Position numbers and translations under genes: made by a program. 64,000 nucleotides of DNA. Origin: Paenibacillus sp. FSL R7-0204 (GTDB taxonomy: Bacteria > Bacillota > Bacilli > Paenibacillales > Paenibacillaceae). The stretch lies in NCBI RefSeq assembly GCF_038002225.1, contig NZ_JBBOCA010000001.1, forward strand, positions 6,758,001 to 6,822,000, in the 5' to 3' direction. Below, in pieces: positions 8,843-16,053 of this stretch; within the stretch, counting starts at the first letter, position 1, and every line of letters starts with the position of its first letter. Under the pieces are notes generated by a model. The model made no database searches and was not told the origin of the DNA. It saw only the letters and a list, made by a program, of their open reading frames with translations.

Positions 8843-9775
8843 TTACAGCTTGGCGATCGTCTCGGTAAGAACTGGAACAATCTGTGATTTACGGGACACT
8901 ACACCCTTCAGCACAGCCTTGTTATCATCCAGCTTCACATTGTAAGCCTGCTCTACAGCGCCTGCTACGCGGCCCAGGGCGAGACCCACGGAATCGTTGT
9001 TCAGGATATCGGTAACCACGAACAGGAACAGATCAAGTCCCTTGTCATCAATAATCGCGGTAAGCGCTGCTTCCAGCTCCGGTTGCTTGGACAGGACATC
9101 ATTCACGTCCACAGCGTTAACCTGGGCAATCTCCACTTTATATTCACCCATCTTAAATTCCTTGGCATCCAGAGAGATCAGCTGGGCAATGCTCTTGTCG
9201 CTCAGGTCTGCACCGGCTTTGAGCATGTCCAGGCCATAGCTCTCAGCATCTACTCCGGCAATAGCCGCCAGCTCACGCGCAGCAGCCACATCCTGCTCCG
9301 TGCAGGTCGGTGATTTGAACAGCAAGGAATCGGAAATGATAGCGGACAGCATCAGACCGGCGATGTTCTTAGGAATGGCCACGCCATTCTCTTTGTACAG
9401 CTTGTTCAGAATGGTAGCTGTACAGCCGACCGGCTCAGCCCGGTAATACAGCGGATAGGCGGTCTCGAAGTTCGCAATCCGGTGATGATCAATCACCTCA
9501 ACCACACGGACCTGATCGATATCATTCGCACTTTGCTGGCGTTCATTATGGTCAACCAGAATCACTTGCTCAGCTTCTGCAGCAACGTTCTCCACCAGAC
9601 GCGGCGCTTCTACCCCAAAGTGGTCGAGGGCGAACTGAGTCTCTCCGCTGATGTCTCCAAGACGAACCGGCTCGGCATCCCAGCCCAATTCCTTCTTCAG
9701 TGCCGCATAAGCAATGGCTGAGCAGATCGTATCTGTATCCGGGTTTTTGTGACCAAAGATCAAAGTTTTTGTCAT
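8843..9775 (-). CDS. ppaC: Manganese-dependent inorganic pyrophosphatase (DHH family)
   Basis: Family II pyrophosphatase (310 aa) hydrolysing PPi to phosphate in the cytoplasm. Start ATG 9775 is chosen because AAGGAGATT lies just upstream and it places HKNPDTDT at residues 9-16, as in characterised PpaC. The in-frame extension to 9817 has no ribosome site. Metal-ligand motifs follow in order: H9/D13/D15, then DHNE, then DHHR. The C-terminal DHHA2 domain ends in the SRKSQIVP substrate-binding segment. The gene is monocistronic with its own terminator. Confidence 0.95.
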   Translation of the reverse strand: MTKTLIFGHKNPDTDTICSAIAYAALKKELGWDAEPVRLGDISGETQFALDHFGVEAPRLVENVAAEAEQVILVDHNERQQSANDIDQVRVVEVIDHHRIANFETAYPLYYRAEPVGCTATILNKLYKENGVAIPKNIAGLMLSAIISDSLLFKSPTCTEQDVAAARELAAIAGVDAESYGLDMLKAGADLSDKSIAQLISLDAKEFKMGEYKVEIAQVNAVDVNDVLSKQPELEAALTAIIDDKGLDLFLFVVTDILNNDSVGLALGRVAGAVEQAYNVKLDDNKAVLKGVVSRKSQIVPVLTETIAKL

Positions 9776-9862
9776 TTCCAATCTCCTTACTATGTTTTTG
9801 TGAGAATAATATACCATACATTGATAGAGACCTGCCAGAGACCCGTAAATATCCGGCTGGAA

Positions 9863-10699
9863 TTAACTATTAGTATGCTCCTGACCTGCCTGTACAGGTT
9901 GCCCCCGCTTCGTCTTCGGCAGCGCCTCAGGCACATCCTCCCCGGAGAGCGGCTCGTTATCCGAGAACAGATCCGGGTTCTCTCTGAGCATGCCGCTCAG
10001 GATACGCGTAGTCTCTACCGTGCCGCAGAGCAAAACCGCGGCATCGCCGAAGCTGCCCCTCCGCATCGCCCCGCCGTCTTCCAGCACAGATTCCACCTTC
10101 CAGAAATGCTGCGACCAGGACAGTCCGCAGTGTCTGCGCGAAGGCACCGCAATCTCCTCTCCTGCCGGCGTCACGGTATAGAGCGCCTCATGCCCGTCCG
10201 TCATCCGGCCGGGAATATCCACCCACTCTTCTATGCCGTGAATGAACGTATTCCTCCGCAGATCCACACCGAGCAGCATAATCTCCGCTCCCCGGTCCAG
10301 CAGCTTGCCGTAGACCGATCCGCGCGCACAAGGCGTATCCCAGCGTTCATCTCCGGCTGTGAACACCGCCGCATCCCTGCCTAGCGCCGCTACCGAATGT
10401 GTGGGATGCCAGGAACGGATCACGTTCGGCCGCTTGCGGAACAGCTCCGGCAGAATCCCCACGCAGACGGGCGACTCCAGCACCGAGAAGCGCGGATTCT
10501 GCCCGTCGATATAAGACCAGGTATGGGTGGGCAGGACCAGCAGCCCCTCCTTCATATATTCTGAGAGAACATCCAGTACGGTATCCGCTCCCCCTTCCAC
10601 TTCACCGATGCTTTTGAACGAGGAATGGACCAGCAGTGTCCCCTGCGGATTGATTCCCATCCTCTCCAGCTGCTTCATCAGACTTGTTCTGGTGTGCAT
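9863..10699 (-). CDS. AAC(3)-family aminoglycoside N-acetyltransferase-like protein
   Basis: A 278-residue acetyl-CoA-dependent N-acetyltransferase of the Antibiotic_NAT family (YokD/AAC(3)-like). Recognisable segments are LVHSSFKSIG near the N-terminus, LPTHTWSY, SWHPTHSVAALG with the conserved His, and GVDLRRNTFIHGIEE. Chromosomal members are common in Bacillales, and drug resistance cannot be assumed. ATG 10699 has a GCGGGG site. The longer ORF to 10783 only adds residues translated from a short tandem DNA repeat. C-terminal residues after about 245 are variable and low-complexity. Confidence 0.88.
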   Translation of the reverse strand: MHTRTSLMKQLERMGINPQGTLLVHSSFKSIGEVEGGADTVLDVLSEYMKEGLLVLPTHTWSYIDGQNPRFSVLESPVCVGILPELFRKRPNVIRSWHPTHSVAALGRDAAVFTAGDERWDTPCARGSVYGKLLDRGAEIMLLGVDLRRNTFIHGIEEWVDIPGRMTDGHEALYTVTPAGEEIAVPSRRHCGLSWSQHFWKVESVLEDGGAMRRGSFGDAAVLLCGTVETTRILSGMLRENPDLFSDNEPLSGEDVPEALPKTKRGQPVQAGQEHTNS

Positions 10700-10734
10700 G
10701 ATTAACCCCGCTTTCCTGAATAATAAATACCGTC

Positions 10735-10780
10735 CTTGAAATACATCTTGAAATACACCCTGAAATACATCTTGCAAAAT
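10735..10780. repeat. 12-bp tandem repeat upstream of the acetyltransferase
   Basis: Three near-identical copies of CTTGAAATACA begin at 10735, 10747 and 10759, followed by a degenerate fourth. The spacing is 12 bp. They lie in the 5' leader of the acetyltransferase gene. Confidence 0.7.
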
Positions 10781-10831
10781 CACTCATTTACTATTAAAAT
10801 TATAGTAACTTAATATTAATAAGTAATTTCT

Positions 10832-10856
10832 TTATATAACAATCCAAGTTATATAA
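10832..10856. promoter_or_regulatory. Candidate operator upstream of the ring-cleaving dioxygenase
   Basis: A perfect 9-bp inverted repeat, TTATATAAC (10832-10840) and GTTATATAA (10848-10856), with a 7-nt centre. One identical half-site recurs at 11097-11105, next to the dioxygenase ribosome site. Confidence 0.45.
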
Positions 10857-10910
10857 GAAACACTAAAGAAATTAACAAAAAGCAAAAAGAAGCGGAGGGG
10901 AAATTTGGAA

Positions 10911-11052
10911 CTGTAGGAGCGGAAGCGACCGCCTGAAAGCTTTCCGCAGGAAAGCTCGCTTCGGAAGCATATGCTGTATTTGGATTTCTACCGCGAAGAG
11001 CGGTTCTAATCAGGAAATCCTAATACAACAGCGGCCGGAAGTCCAAATGTTC
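10911..11052. repeat. Fold-back intergenic element, copy 1
   Basis: This gene-free stretch between 10784 and 11129 contains a GC-rich imperfect hairpin. GCTGTAT-TTGGATTTC pairs with GAAATCCTA-ATACAACAGC around a GGTAGAAA/CCGC centre, preceded by GGAGCGGAAGCGACCGCC. Its order of blocks (GGAAGCGACCGCC, GGATTTYTACCG, AACAGCG, then a TTC end) matches the second element at 14941-15048 read on the opposite strand. No ORF is present, so it may be a non-autonomous repeat. Confidence 0.5.
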
Positions 11053-11096
11053 ACCACAGTGACGACCTAGCTTCGAGTTCAACTCTTAAGTGTGTC

Positions 11097-11105
11097 TTAT
11101 ATAAC
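11097..11105. promoter_or_regulatory. Repeated operator half-site near the dioxygenase start
   Basis: TTATATAAC, identical to the arm at 10832-10840 and followed by a similar AACCAA tail, 25 nt before the start codon and just ahead of AGGAGG. Confidence 0.35.
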
Positions 11106-11129
11106 AACCAAACTTCAGGAGGTATTCCC

Positions 11130-12113
11130 ATGAGTTTAACACTAAAAGGGCTTCACCATGTATCCGCCATTACCGCCAAAGCGCCGGAGAACTACAAATT
11201 CTATACAGAAGTGCTCGGACTCCGCTTGATCAAGAAGACCGTCAACCAGGATGACGTATCCGTCTATCACCTGTTCTACGGGGATGAGACCGGGAATCCC
11301 GGCACGGAGCTTACCTTCTTCGAGCTGCCAAACGCAGGGCGTAACCGTGATGGCAACAACAGCATCTCCGCACTCTCCCTGCGTGTTCCCGGGGATGATG
11401 CCCTGCTCTTCTGGACACAGCGCTTCACCGTGTTCGGCGTAGAGCATGAGGGAATCACCGAACGCGGCGGCCGCAAGACGCTGGCCTTCACCGACCATGA
11501 GGGCCAGCGCCTCATCCTCGTCTCGGATGAGCATAACGAGGGCATGCCCGGCGGCAAGCCTTGGGCCAAGAGCCCGGTACCTGCCGAGTATGCCATTGTC
11601 GGACTGGGACCGGCACATCTGACCGTCGAGACTGCTGAGCATACAGCCCTGATTCTGGAGGACCTGCTCGGCTTCCGCCGCGCAGGCAGTTATCCTTCTC
11701 CGGTGGCGGGCCAGCCGGATATTATCGTGTTCGAGACCGGTGAAGGCGGCTCCGGCACGGAGATCCATCTGGAGGAACGCAGCGATCTTCCGCAGGAGCG
11801 CCTGGGACGGGGCGGCGTGCATCATGTAGCCTTCCGCGTTGACAACGAAGAGGAGCTGAAGCAGTGGATTGAACGTATCCGCAGCGTACAGCTTCCGAAC
11901 TCAGGCTTTGTGGACCGCTTCTACTTCCGCTCCCTGTACTTCCGGGAGCCGAACGGTATTCTGTTCGAGCTGGCAACGGACGGACCGGGATTCGCCACGG
12001 ATGAGGAGGTCGAGCATCTGGGTGAGGCGCTGGCCCTGCCGCCGTTCCTGGAAGCAAGGCGTGAACAGATTGAGGCCCACTTGAAGCCGCTGGATACCCG
12101 TCCGCAAGTCTGA
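11130..12113 (+). CDS. mhqO: Ring-cleaving dioxygenase, MhqO/MhqA type (glyoxalase/VOC fold)
   Basis: A 327-residue vicinal-oxygen-chelate enzyme with two glyoxalase modules (about 5-130 and 150-290). It begins LKGLHHVSAITAKAPENY, typical of Bacillus MhqA/MhqE/MhqO proteins, which protect against quinones and aromatic electrophiles. The metal ligands are probably H10 in the first module and the His and Glu of the second (GGVHHVAFRV and the REPNGILFELATD region). AGGAGG precedes ATG 11130. No MarR-type regulator is adjacent, but an inverted repeat upstream could be its operator. The gene is monocistronic with a strong terminator. Confidence 0.9.
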   Translation: MSLTLKGLHHVSAITAKAPENYKFYTEVLGLRLIKKTVNQDDVSVYHLFYGDETGNPGTELTFFELPNAGRNRDGNNSISALSLRVPGDDALLFWTQRFTVFGVEHEGITERGGRKTLAFTDHEGQRLILVSDEHNEGMPGGKPWAKSPVPAEYAIVGLGPAHLTVETAEHTALILEDLLGFRRAGSYPSPVAGQPDIIVFETGEGGSGTEIHLEERSDLPQERLGRGGVHHVAFRVDNEEELKQWIERIRSVQLPNSGFVDRFYFRSLYFREPNGILFELATDGPGFATDEEVEHLGEALALPPFLEARREQIEAHLKPLDTRPQV

Positions 12114-12154
12114 TCATATTACCTTGGTGAATTAGCCTTGGCGAATTGCACATG

Positions 12155-12194
12155 AAGAAACTCCGGCCCACTTACAAGCCGGAGTTTCTTTTTG
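12155..12194 (+). terminator. Rho-independent terminator
   Basis: A 13-bp perfect stem (12155-12167 with 12178-12190) is followed by a T-run. It ends the dioxygenase transcript, with possible activity toward the convergent gene as well. Confidence 0.9.
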
Positions 12195-12236
12195 GGTTAG
12201 CCAAGCCTGTATAACAGCTTAACTTACTGGCTCAGA

Positions 12237-12929
12237 TCAGCTCTCTGACCAGGTGACTGTGAAGAGATTGAAGCCGGGGCGGGCCGTTGAGGCTTTGCCT
12301 GTAATGGATAAAGGACTTGTCCCGCCGAGTCTGCCCGAGACTTTGACATTGCTGGACGATACCGACACTGAGGCATTATCCAGATTTTTAATCCGCGCAT
12401 ATTCACTGTATACGAAGCCCATGGTGTCCAGCGTCTCCTGCGTTGAATATGTGAACGCCACCTTCTTCAGGCCGTTAGCATCCGTATCTAAGGTGATCGC
12501 AATCAAGGCATCCTGAGGAATCGGAAAATCCTTAGGCAGATTAACCGGTCTTGCTGTCCCCTCCACCACTGGAGCAGGAGTTGCATTCCCTCCGCCGGTA
12601 GAGGTTCCCGGAGCAGGAGTCGGAGCAGGAATATCCGCGCTGCCGGCACCAATTCTCACTTTATAGTTGACCGAGTCATAATTGATAGGCACCTTCAGTA
12701 CCGTGGCGATCGATTGGACCGGCAGGTAGGTGAGACCTTCGTAGGTGATCGGTGTCAGGGTTTTGCCATTGCCGTCTTTCATCCAAAAAGGATTACCATC
12801 CACCACAATACCCAGGCTATGGTTCAGATAAGCCTTTATCTGCTGCAGCTTAGTGCCCGCATACACCCCTGCCGAGCCTGTTACCGTCATGCCGGTGACC
12901 ACTGCGGCAATCAGCCATTTTTTTCTCAT
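12237..12929 (-). CDS. Secreted stalk-domain protein
   Basis: A 230-residue exported protein. A signal peptide (1-24) precedes a copper amine oxidase N-terminal-like domain (about 28-92, LTPITYEGLTYLPVQSIATVL). A Pro/Ala/Gly/Thr linker (about 98-125) follows, then an unassigned C-terminal beta domain of about 100 residues. GGGAGAGG precedes ATG 12929. It has no catalytic motif. The overall plan resembles the protein at 8104-8679, although the C-terminal domains are not obviously homologous. Confidence 0.8.
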   Translation of the reverse strand: MRKKWLIAAVVTGMTVTGSAGVYAGTKLQQIKAYLNHSLGIVVDGNPFWMKDGNGKTLTPITYEGLTYLPVQSIATVLKVPINYDSVNYKVRIGAGSADIPAPTPAPGTSTGGGNATPAPVVEGTARPVNLPKDFPIPQDALIAITLDTDANGLKKVAFTYSTQETLDTMGFVYSEYARIKNLDNASVSVSSSNVKVSGRLGGTSPLSITGKASTARPGFNLFTVTWSES

Positions 12930-13034
12930 AATATCCTCTCCCGTATGTTGTTGTTAAAAAAGTATGGACTTAGCGTCTTTATATATTTAACACGGAAGCG
13001 AAACTTTCAATCTGCCTGCCGCCTTTTATTCCGC

Positions 13035-13724
13035 TTACGCACGGTTCACGATCTCCACCAGCTCGTCCAGACTGCGGATTTCATAGGTGGGCACTATCTC
13101 AGAATCACCAGGCTTGTCCAGCGGATTGAACCAGCACGTATCGATGCCGTAATTGTTCCCGCCGCGGATATCCGAGGTCAGGGAGTCTCCGACGATCAGC
13201 ACCTTGCGTCTATCGGACAGATTAAGCTTGGCAAAAGCATAATCAAAAATCCCCGTCTCCGGCTTCTGGTAGCCCGTCTCTTCCGATACAATCACCGCCT
13301 CGAATACCCCGCTAAGCGGGGAGCTCTTAATCCGGGCATGCTGCACATCGCTGATTCCATTCGTAATTACTGCCAGCCTGCACCCGGCAAGCTCGCCGCA
13401 GAGCTCGGCAGCCCCTTGAATCAGGAAGGTGCCCTCCCCGAGGAAGCGCAGGTATGCTTCACTGAATTCCTCCGGCTTGAAGGTGAGCTGACGGGCGGCA
13501 AACAGGCGGTTGAACCGTTCCACCCGCAGGGCGGCAGAGGTGATTAAGCCTTGCTCGAAATCCTTCCATAAGGCATGGTTAATCTCCTGGTAGCTGGCGG
13601 CATACTCCTGCGCGCCTGTCGGCAGCCCGAAGTGGGCGAAGGTATGGCTCAAAGCGTGACTCTCGGCCATTCCATAATCGAACAGTGTATCATCGGCATC
13701 AAATAAGATACATTCGTATTTCAT
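13035..13724 (-). CDS. HAD-superfamily phosphatase, YjjG-like nucleotidase
   Basis: A 229-residue HAD hydrolase of the YjjG/noncanonical pyrimidine nucleotidase type. All four HAD motifs are visible: FDADDTLFDY (nucleophile and acid Asp), VITNGISD (Ser/Thr position), KPETGIFDYA (Lys) and VGDSLTSDIRGG (metal Asp). The cap domain is helical. ATG 13724 is chosen over 13760 because GGAGGACAAG lies directly upstream. It is divergent from tagO, with the promoter of that gene in the gap. The substrate is likely a nucleoside monophosphate, by family only. Confidence 0.88.
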   Translation of the reverse strand: MKYECILFDADDTLFDYGMAESHALSHTFAHFGLPTGAQEYAASYQEINHALWKDFEQGLITSAALRVERFNRLFAARQLTFKPEEFSEAYLRFLGEGTFLIQGAAELCGELAGCRLAVITNGISDVQHARIKSSPLSGVFEAVIVSEETGYQKPETGIFDYAFAKLNLSDRRKVLIVGDSLTSDIRGGNNYGIDTCWFNPLDKPGDSEIVPTYEIRSLDELVEIVNRA

Positions 13725-13750
13725 CTTGTCCTCCATCTCGCTTATGTAGT

Positions 13751-13780
13751 TCGACAACATACATCCTTCTGCGATATAAT
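13751..13780 (+). promoter_or_regulatory. Promoter of tagO
   Basis: A perfect TATAAT at 13775-13780 and TCGACA at 13751-13756 with an 18-nt spacer, about 30 nt before the start codon. Confidence 0.5.
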
Positions 13781-13809
13781 TTGGGATAGGCCTTTAAAAA
13801 AACAACGGG

Positions 13810-14778
13810 GTGATTGTCATTTTATACGGTTTAGCTTTTCTCGTGTCATTTTTTATCGTTTATCTGCTGATTCCTCCTCTGGCCAGGCTGGCTTTCCGGC
13901 TGGATTTCGTGGACAGGCCGAGGGAAGATGTTGAACGCAAAATCCATAGGGAGCCTATCCCGCTAACGGCAAGCTACGCTATATTTGTAGGCTTTTTCAT
14001 TACATATCTGCTCTTCGCACGTGAATTCACCCTGGAGACGCTCGCCCTGTTCATTGGCGGTGTGCTTCTGCTGACTATAGGAACCATCGATGACTGGTAC
14101 AAAACCAAAGGCAAGGATTTCCCGGCTCTGCCCAAATTCATCGTACAGATTGCCGCCGCCGTTCTGGTGTTCTTTTCCGGCAATGCGTTTACCGGCTTCA
14201 TTAATCCGTTCTCAGGTGATTATATCTCACTGCCGTTCATTTTGCAGTTCCTGCTGACGATCATCTGGATCTTCGGGGTCACTACGGTTATTAATTTCTC
14301 GGACGGTATGGACGGTCTGGCCGGCGGACTTACAGCGATCTCGGCAGTTACCCTGTTTGTAGTCGCACTCACGATGGGCCAATCTACTTCTGCCTACATG
14401 GCAATTTCGCTGATCGGGGTTACGCTGGCGTATTTGCGCTTCAACAAGGCTCCGGCCAAAATCTTCATGGGCGATGCCGGCGCCACCTTCCTAGGCTTCA
14501 TTCTGGCGGTGATTGCGCTGGACGGTGCCTTCAAGCAGGCCACGGTGTTATCGCTGTTCATTCCGATTCTCGCGCTGGGCGTGCCGATCTTCGACAATAT
14601 TTTTGTCGTCATCAGACGCTTCCTGAAGGGACAAGCCATCTATCAGGCGGACGCCACTCAGGTTCATTACCGCCTGCTCAAGGCTGGCCTGAACCAGAAA
14701 CAGGTGGTCGGCGTGCTCTATCTTGCCAGCGTTTGCCTCTCCCTGTCATCCATTATCCTGCTGCTGATTCAGACGTAG
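13810..14778 (+). CDS. tagO: UDP-GlcNAc:undecaprenyl-phosphate GlcNAc-1-P transferase (TagO/WecA)
   Basis: A 322-residue membrane enzyme of the MraY/WecA family that loads GlcNAc-1-phosphate onto undecaprenyl phosphate, the first step of wall teichoic acid linkage synthesis. About ten membrane helices are visible. Catalytic motifs are DDWYKTKGKDFPALPKF, NFSDGMDGLAGG, FMGDAGATFLG and the C-terminal HYRLLKAGL His region. The start is GTG 13810, with a weak AACGGGG site. TagA, the second enzyme of the same pathway, is encoded at 58048-58797 in this window but not in the same operon. Confidence 0.93.
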   Translation: MIVILYGLAFLVSFFIVYLLIPPLARLAFRLDFVDRPREDVERKIHREPIPLTASYAIFVGFFITYLLFAREFTLETLALFIGGVLLLTIGTIDDWYKTKGKDFPALPKFIVQIAAAVLVFFSGNAFTGFINPFSGDYISLPFILQFLLTIIWIFGVTTVINFSDGMDGLAGGLTAISAVTLFVVALTMGQSTSAYMAISLIGVTLAYLRFNKAPAKIFMGDAGATFLGFILAVIALDGAFKQATVLSLFIPILALGVPIFDNIFVVIRRFLKGQAIYQADATQVHYRLLKAGLNQKQVVGVLYLASVCLSLSSIILLLIQT

Positions 14779-14940
14779 GCAGGCTGCTATTACGAAGGGC
14801 TGTTCCCAAAAGTCATGAAATGGCTGATGAGGGCAGCCTTTTTGGTTCGGGTTGGTCAGCGTGGGCGCTGCCTGATTACATGGGAGAACCTTTTACTTTT
14901 GAGCAGGATCAACGCGGGCGCTCGGGTGGACGCTCCGCGA

Positions 14941-15048
14941 ACGGAACGTTGCTACAATCGCTGTTGTCTCCAGATTTTATTTATTTCCCTAATCGGTAAA
15001 AATCCGGAGACAAAGGCGACCGCTATCGCTTTTCCGCATTCGTTCCGT
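14941..15048. repeat. Fold-back intergenic element, copy 2
   Basis: In the roughly 510-nt gene-free stretch after tagO, TTGTCTCCAGATTTT (from 14964) pairs with AAAAATCCGGAGACAA (from about 14998) around an A/T-rich centre. Outer arms GAACGGAACG and CGTTCC extend the structure. Read on the minus strand, its blocks (AAGCGATAGCGGTCGCC, GGATTTTTACCG, AACAGCG, TTCCGTTC) line up with the element at 10911-11052. It contains no ORF. Confidence 0.55.
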
Positions 15049-15126
15049 CCTCTCCGCTGTTTAAGCGGGATGCGAAATAAAACCACAAACCCGGCTCTAC
15101 CCAACCTTTCGCCCTCGTATCTGCGC

Positions 15127-15262
15127 ATTGTGTTCGATTTTTCGCATACAATTGGGCTACTTACCTCGCGCCGGAGCATTGTACTCGGTTTTCCGCATAC
15201 ATCAGGCCCGCGAACCCCCATCTGTACCGATAGTATTCGGTTTTTCGCATACATCGAGCCCA
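15127..15262. repeat. 51-nt-period intergenic array (three units)
   Basis: TTCGATTTTTCGCATACA (15133), CTCGGTTTTCCGCATACA (15184) and TTCGGTTTTTCGCATACA (15236) recur at spacings of 51 and 52 nt. The intervening sequence is mostly unrelated apart from a GGGC/GCCC block. The array lies between the convergent tagO and mug genes. Confidence 0.75.
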
Positions 15263-15290
15263 CGCAACCATATGACGCGTTTCTCCGGCC

Positions 15291-15812
15291 TTAAGGCTCC
15301 TGCTCCTCCGTGAAGTCACGCAGCTGTGAGTAGATTCCGATGATCTCCGGCATCGGCATGCGGACCAGGCCGCTGGAGGATGGGGCGACGAACTCCCGGA
15401 CGCCATCCACCACCGGAGCAATGCCTTCCTGGAAGCCCCAGGCGGCTGTAGTTCTGCGGCTGAATTCTGTGTACACGCCCTTGCCGACAAAGCAGGCAAT
15501 CTCCGGGCGGTATTCCTCCAGCTTGGCCCGCAGGAGCTCACGGCCCTTGGCGTACTCCTCCCGGGTGATATCTTCAGCGCCTACGGTGGGGCGGGCGACG
15601 ATGTTGGTGAAGCCGTACCCCAGCTTCAGCAGCTCCCCGTCCTCGAAAGCTTCATATAACCGCGGCGTCAGCCCGGACTTATGCAGTATGCGCCAGAAGT
15701 TATTACGCGGATTGGCATAATGATGACCCAGTTCTCCGGAGCGGATGCTGGGATTGAACCCGATGAAGACAATCTGGAGTCCATGATCCAGATGATCCCG
15801 TACCTCTTCCAT
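15291..15812 (-). CDS. mug: G/U mismatch-specific DNA glycosylase (Mug/TDG type)
   Basis: A 173-residue uracil-DNA glycosylase superfamily member that removes uracil or thymine mispaired with guanine. The catalytic motif GFNPS is at residues 18-22, followed by HHYANPRNNFWRIL, which is characteristic of Mug. The second motif is PSSSGLVRMP near residue 145, less canonical than NPSGLN. ATG 15812 has TTAGGAGGAACAAAC upstream, so the extension to 15839 is rejected. The gene stands alone. Confidence 0.9.
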   Translation of the reverse strand: MEEVRDHLDHGLQIVFIGFNPSIRSGELGHHYANPRNNFWRILHKSGLTPRLYEAFEDGELLKLGYGFTNIVARPTVGAEDITREEYAKGRELLRAKLEEYRPEIACFVGKGVYTEFSRRTTAAWGFQEGIAPVVDGVREFVAPSSSGLVRMPMPEIIGIYSQLRDFTEEQEP

Positions 15813-15976
15813 GTTTGTTCCTCCTAACACTGGCCGCATTATTTTGCAGACCCTAATCTAATATACCCATGCTTTGGACTCAGGTACACCTGAAGCAGAA
15901 GCAGAGAAGATAGCACTACACTGGCACTGGCACTAGCAATGACACAGACACTGGCTCTGACTTCCCGCTTCAACAT

Positions 15977-16018
15977 AAAAATCCCCCCGCACAGGATATG
16001 CATCCGTTAACGGGAGGA
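15977..16018 (-). terminator. Candidate terminator of the YtrA-like ABC operon
   Basis: On the minus strand, CCTCCC pairs with the following G-run around an inner CCGTTAACGG palindrome and is followed by ATTTTT. The rest of 15840-16053 holds only a CACTGGCACT-type simple repeat (about 15910-15955) and no gene. Confidence 0.45.
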
Positions 16019-16053
16019 ACAGACTGTCTAGTTACTGCAATAGATTAAACTGA

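Noticed and set aside
14815..15294. 159-codon plus-strand frame after tagO
   Set aside because: It spans the fold-back element and the 51-nt array and has no supporting start or homology.
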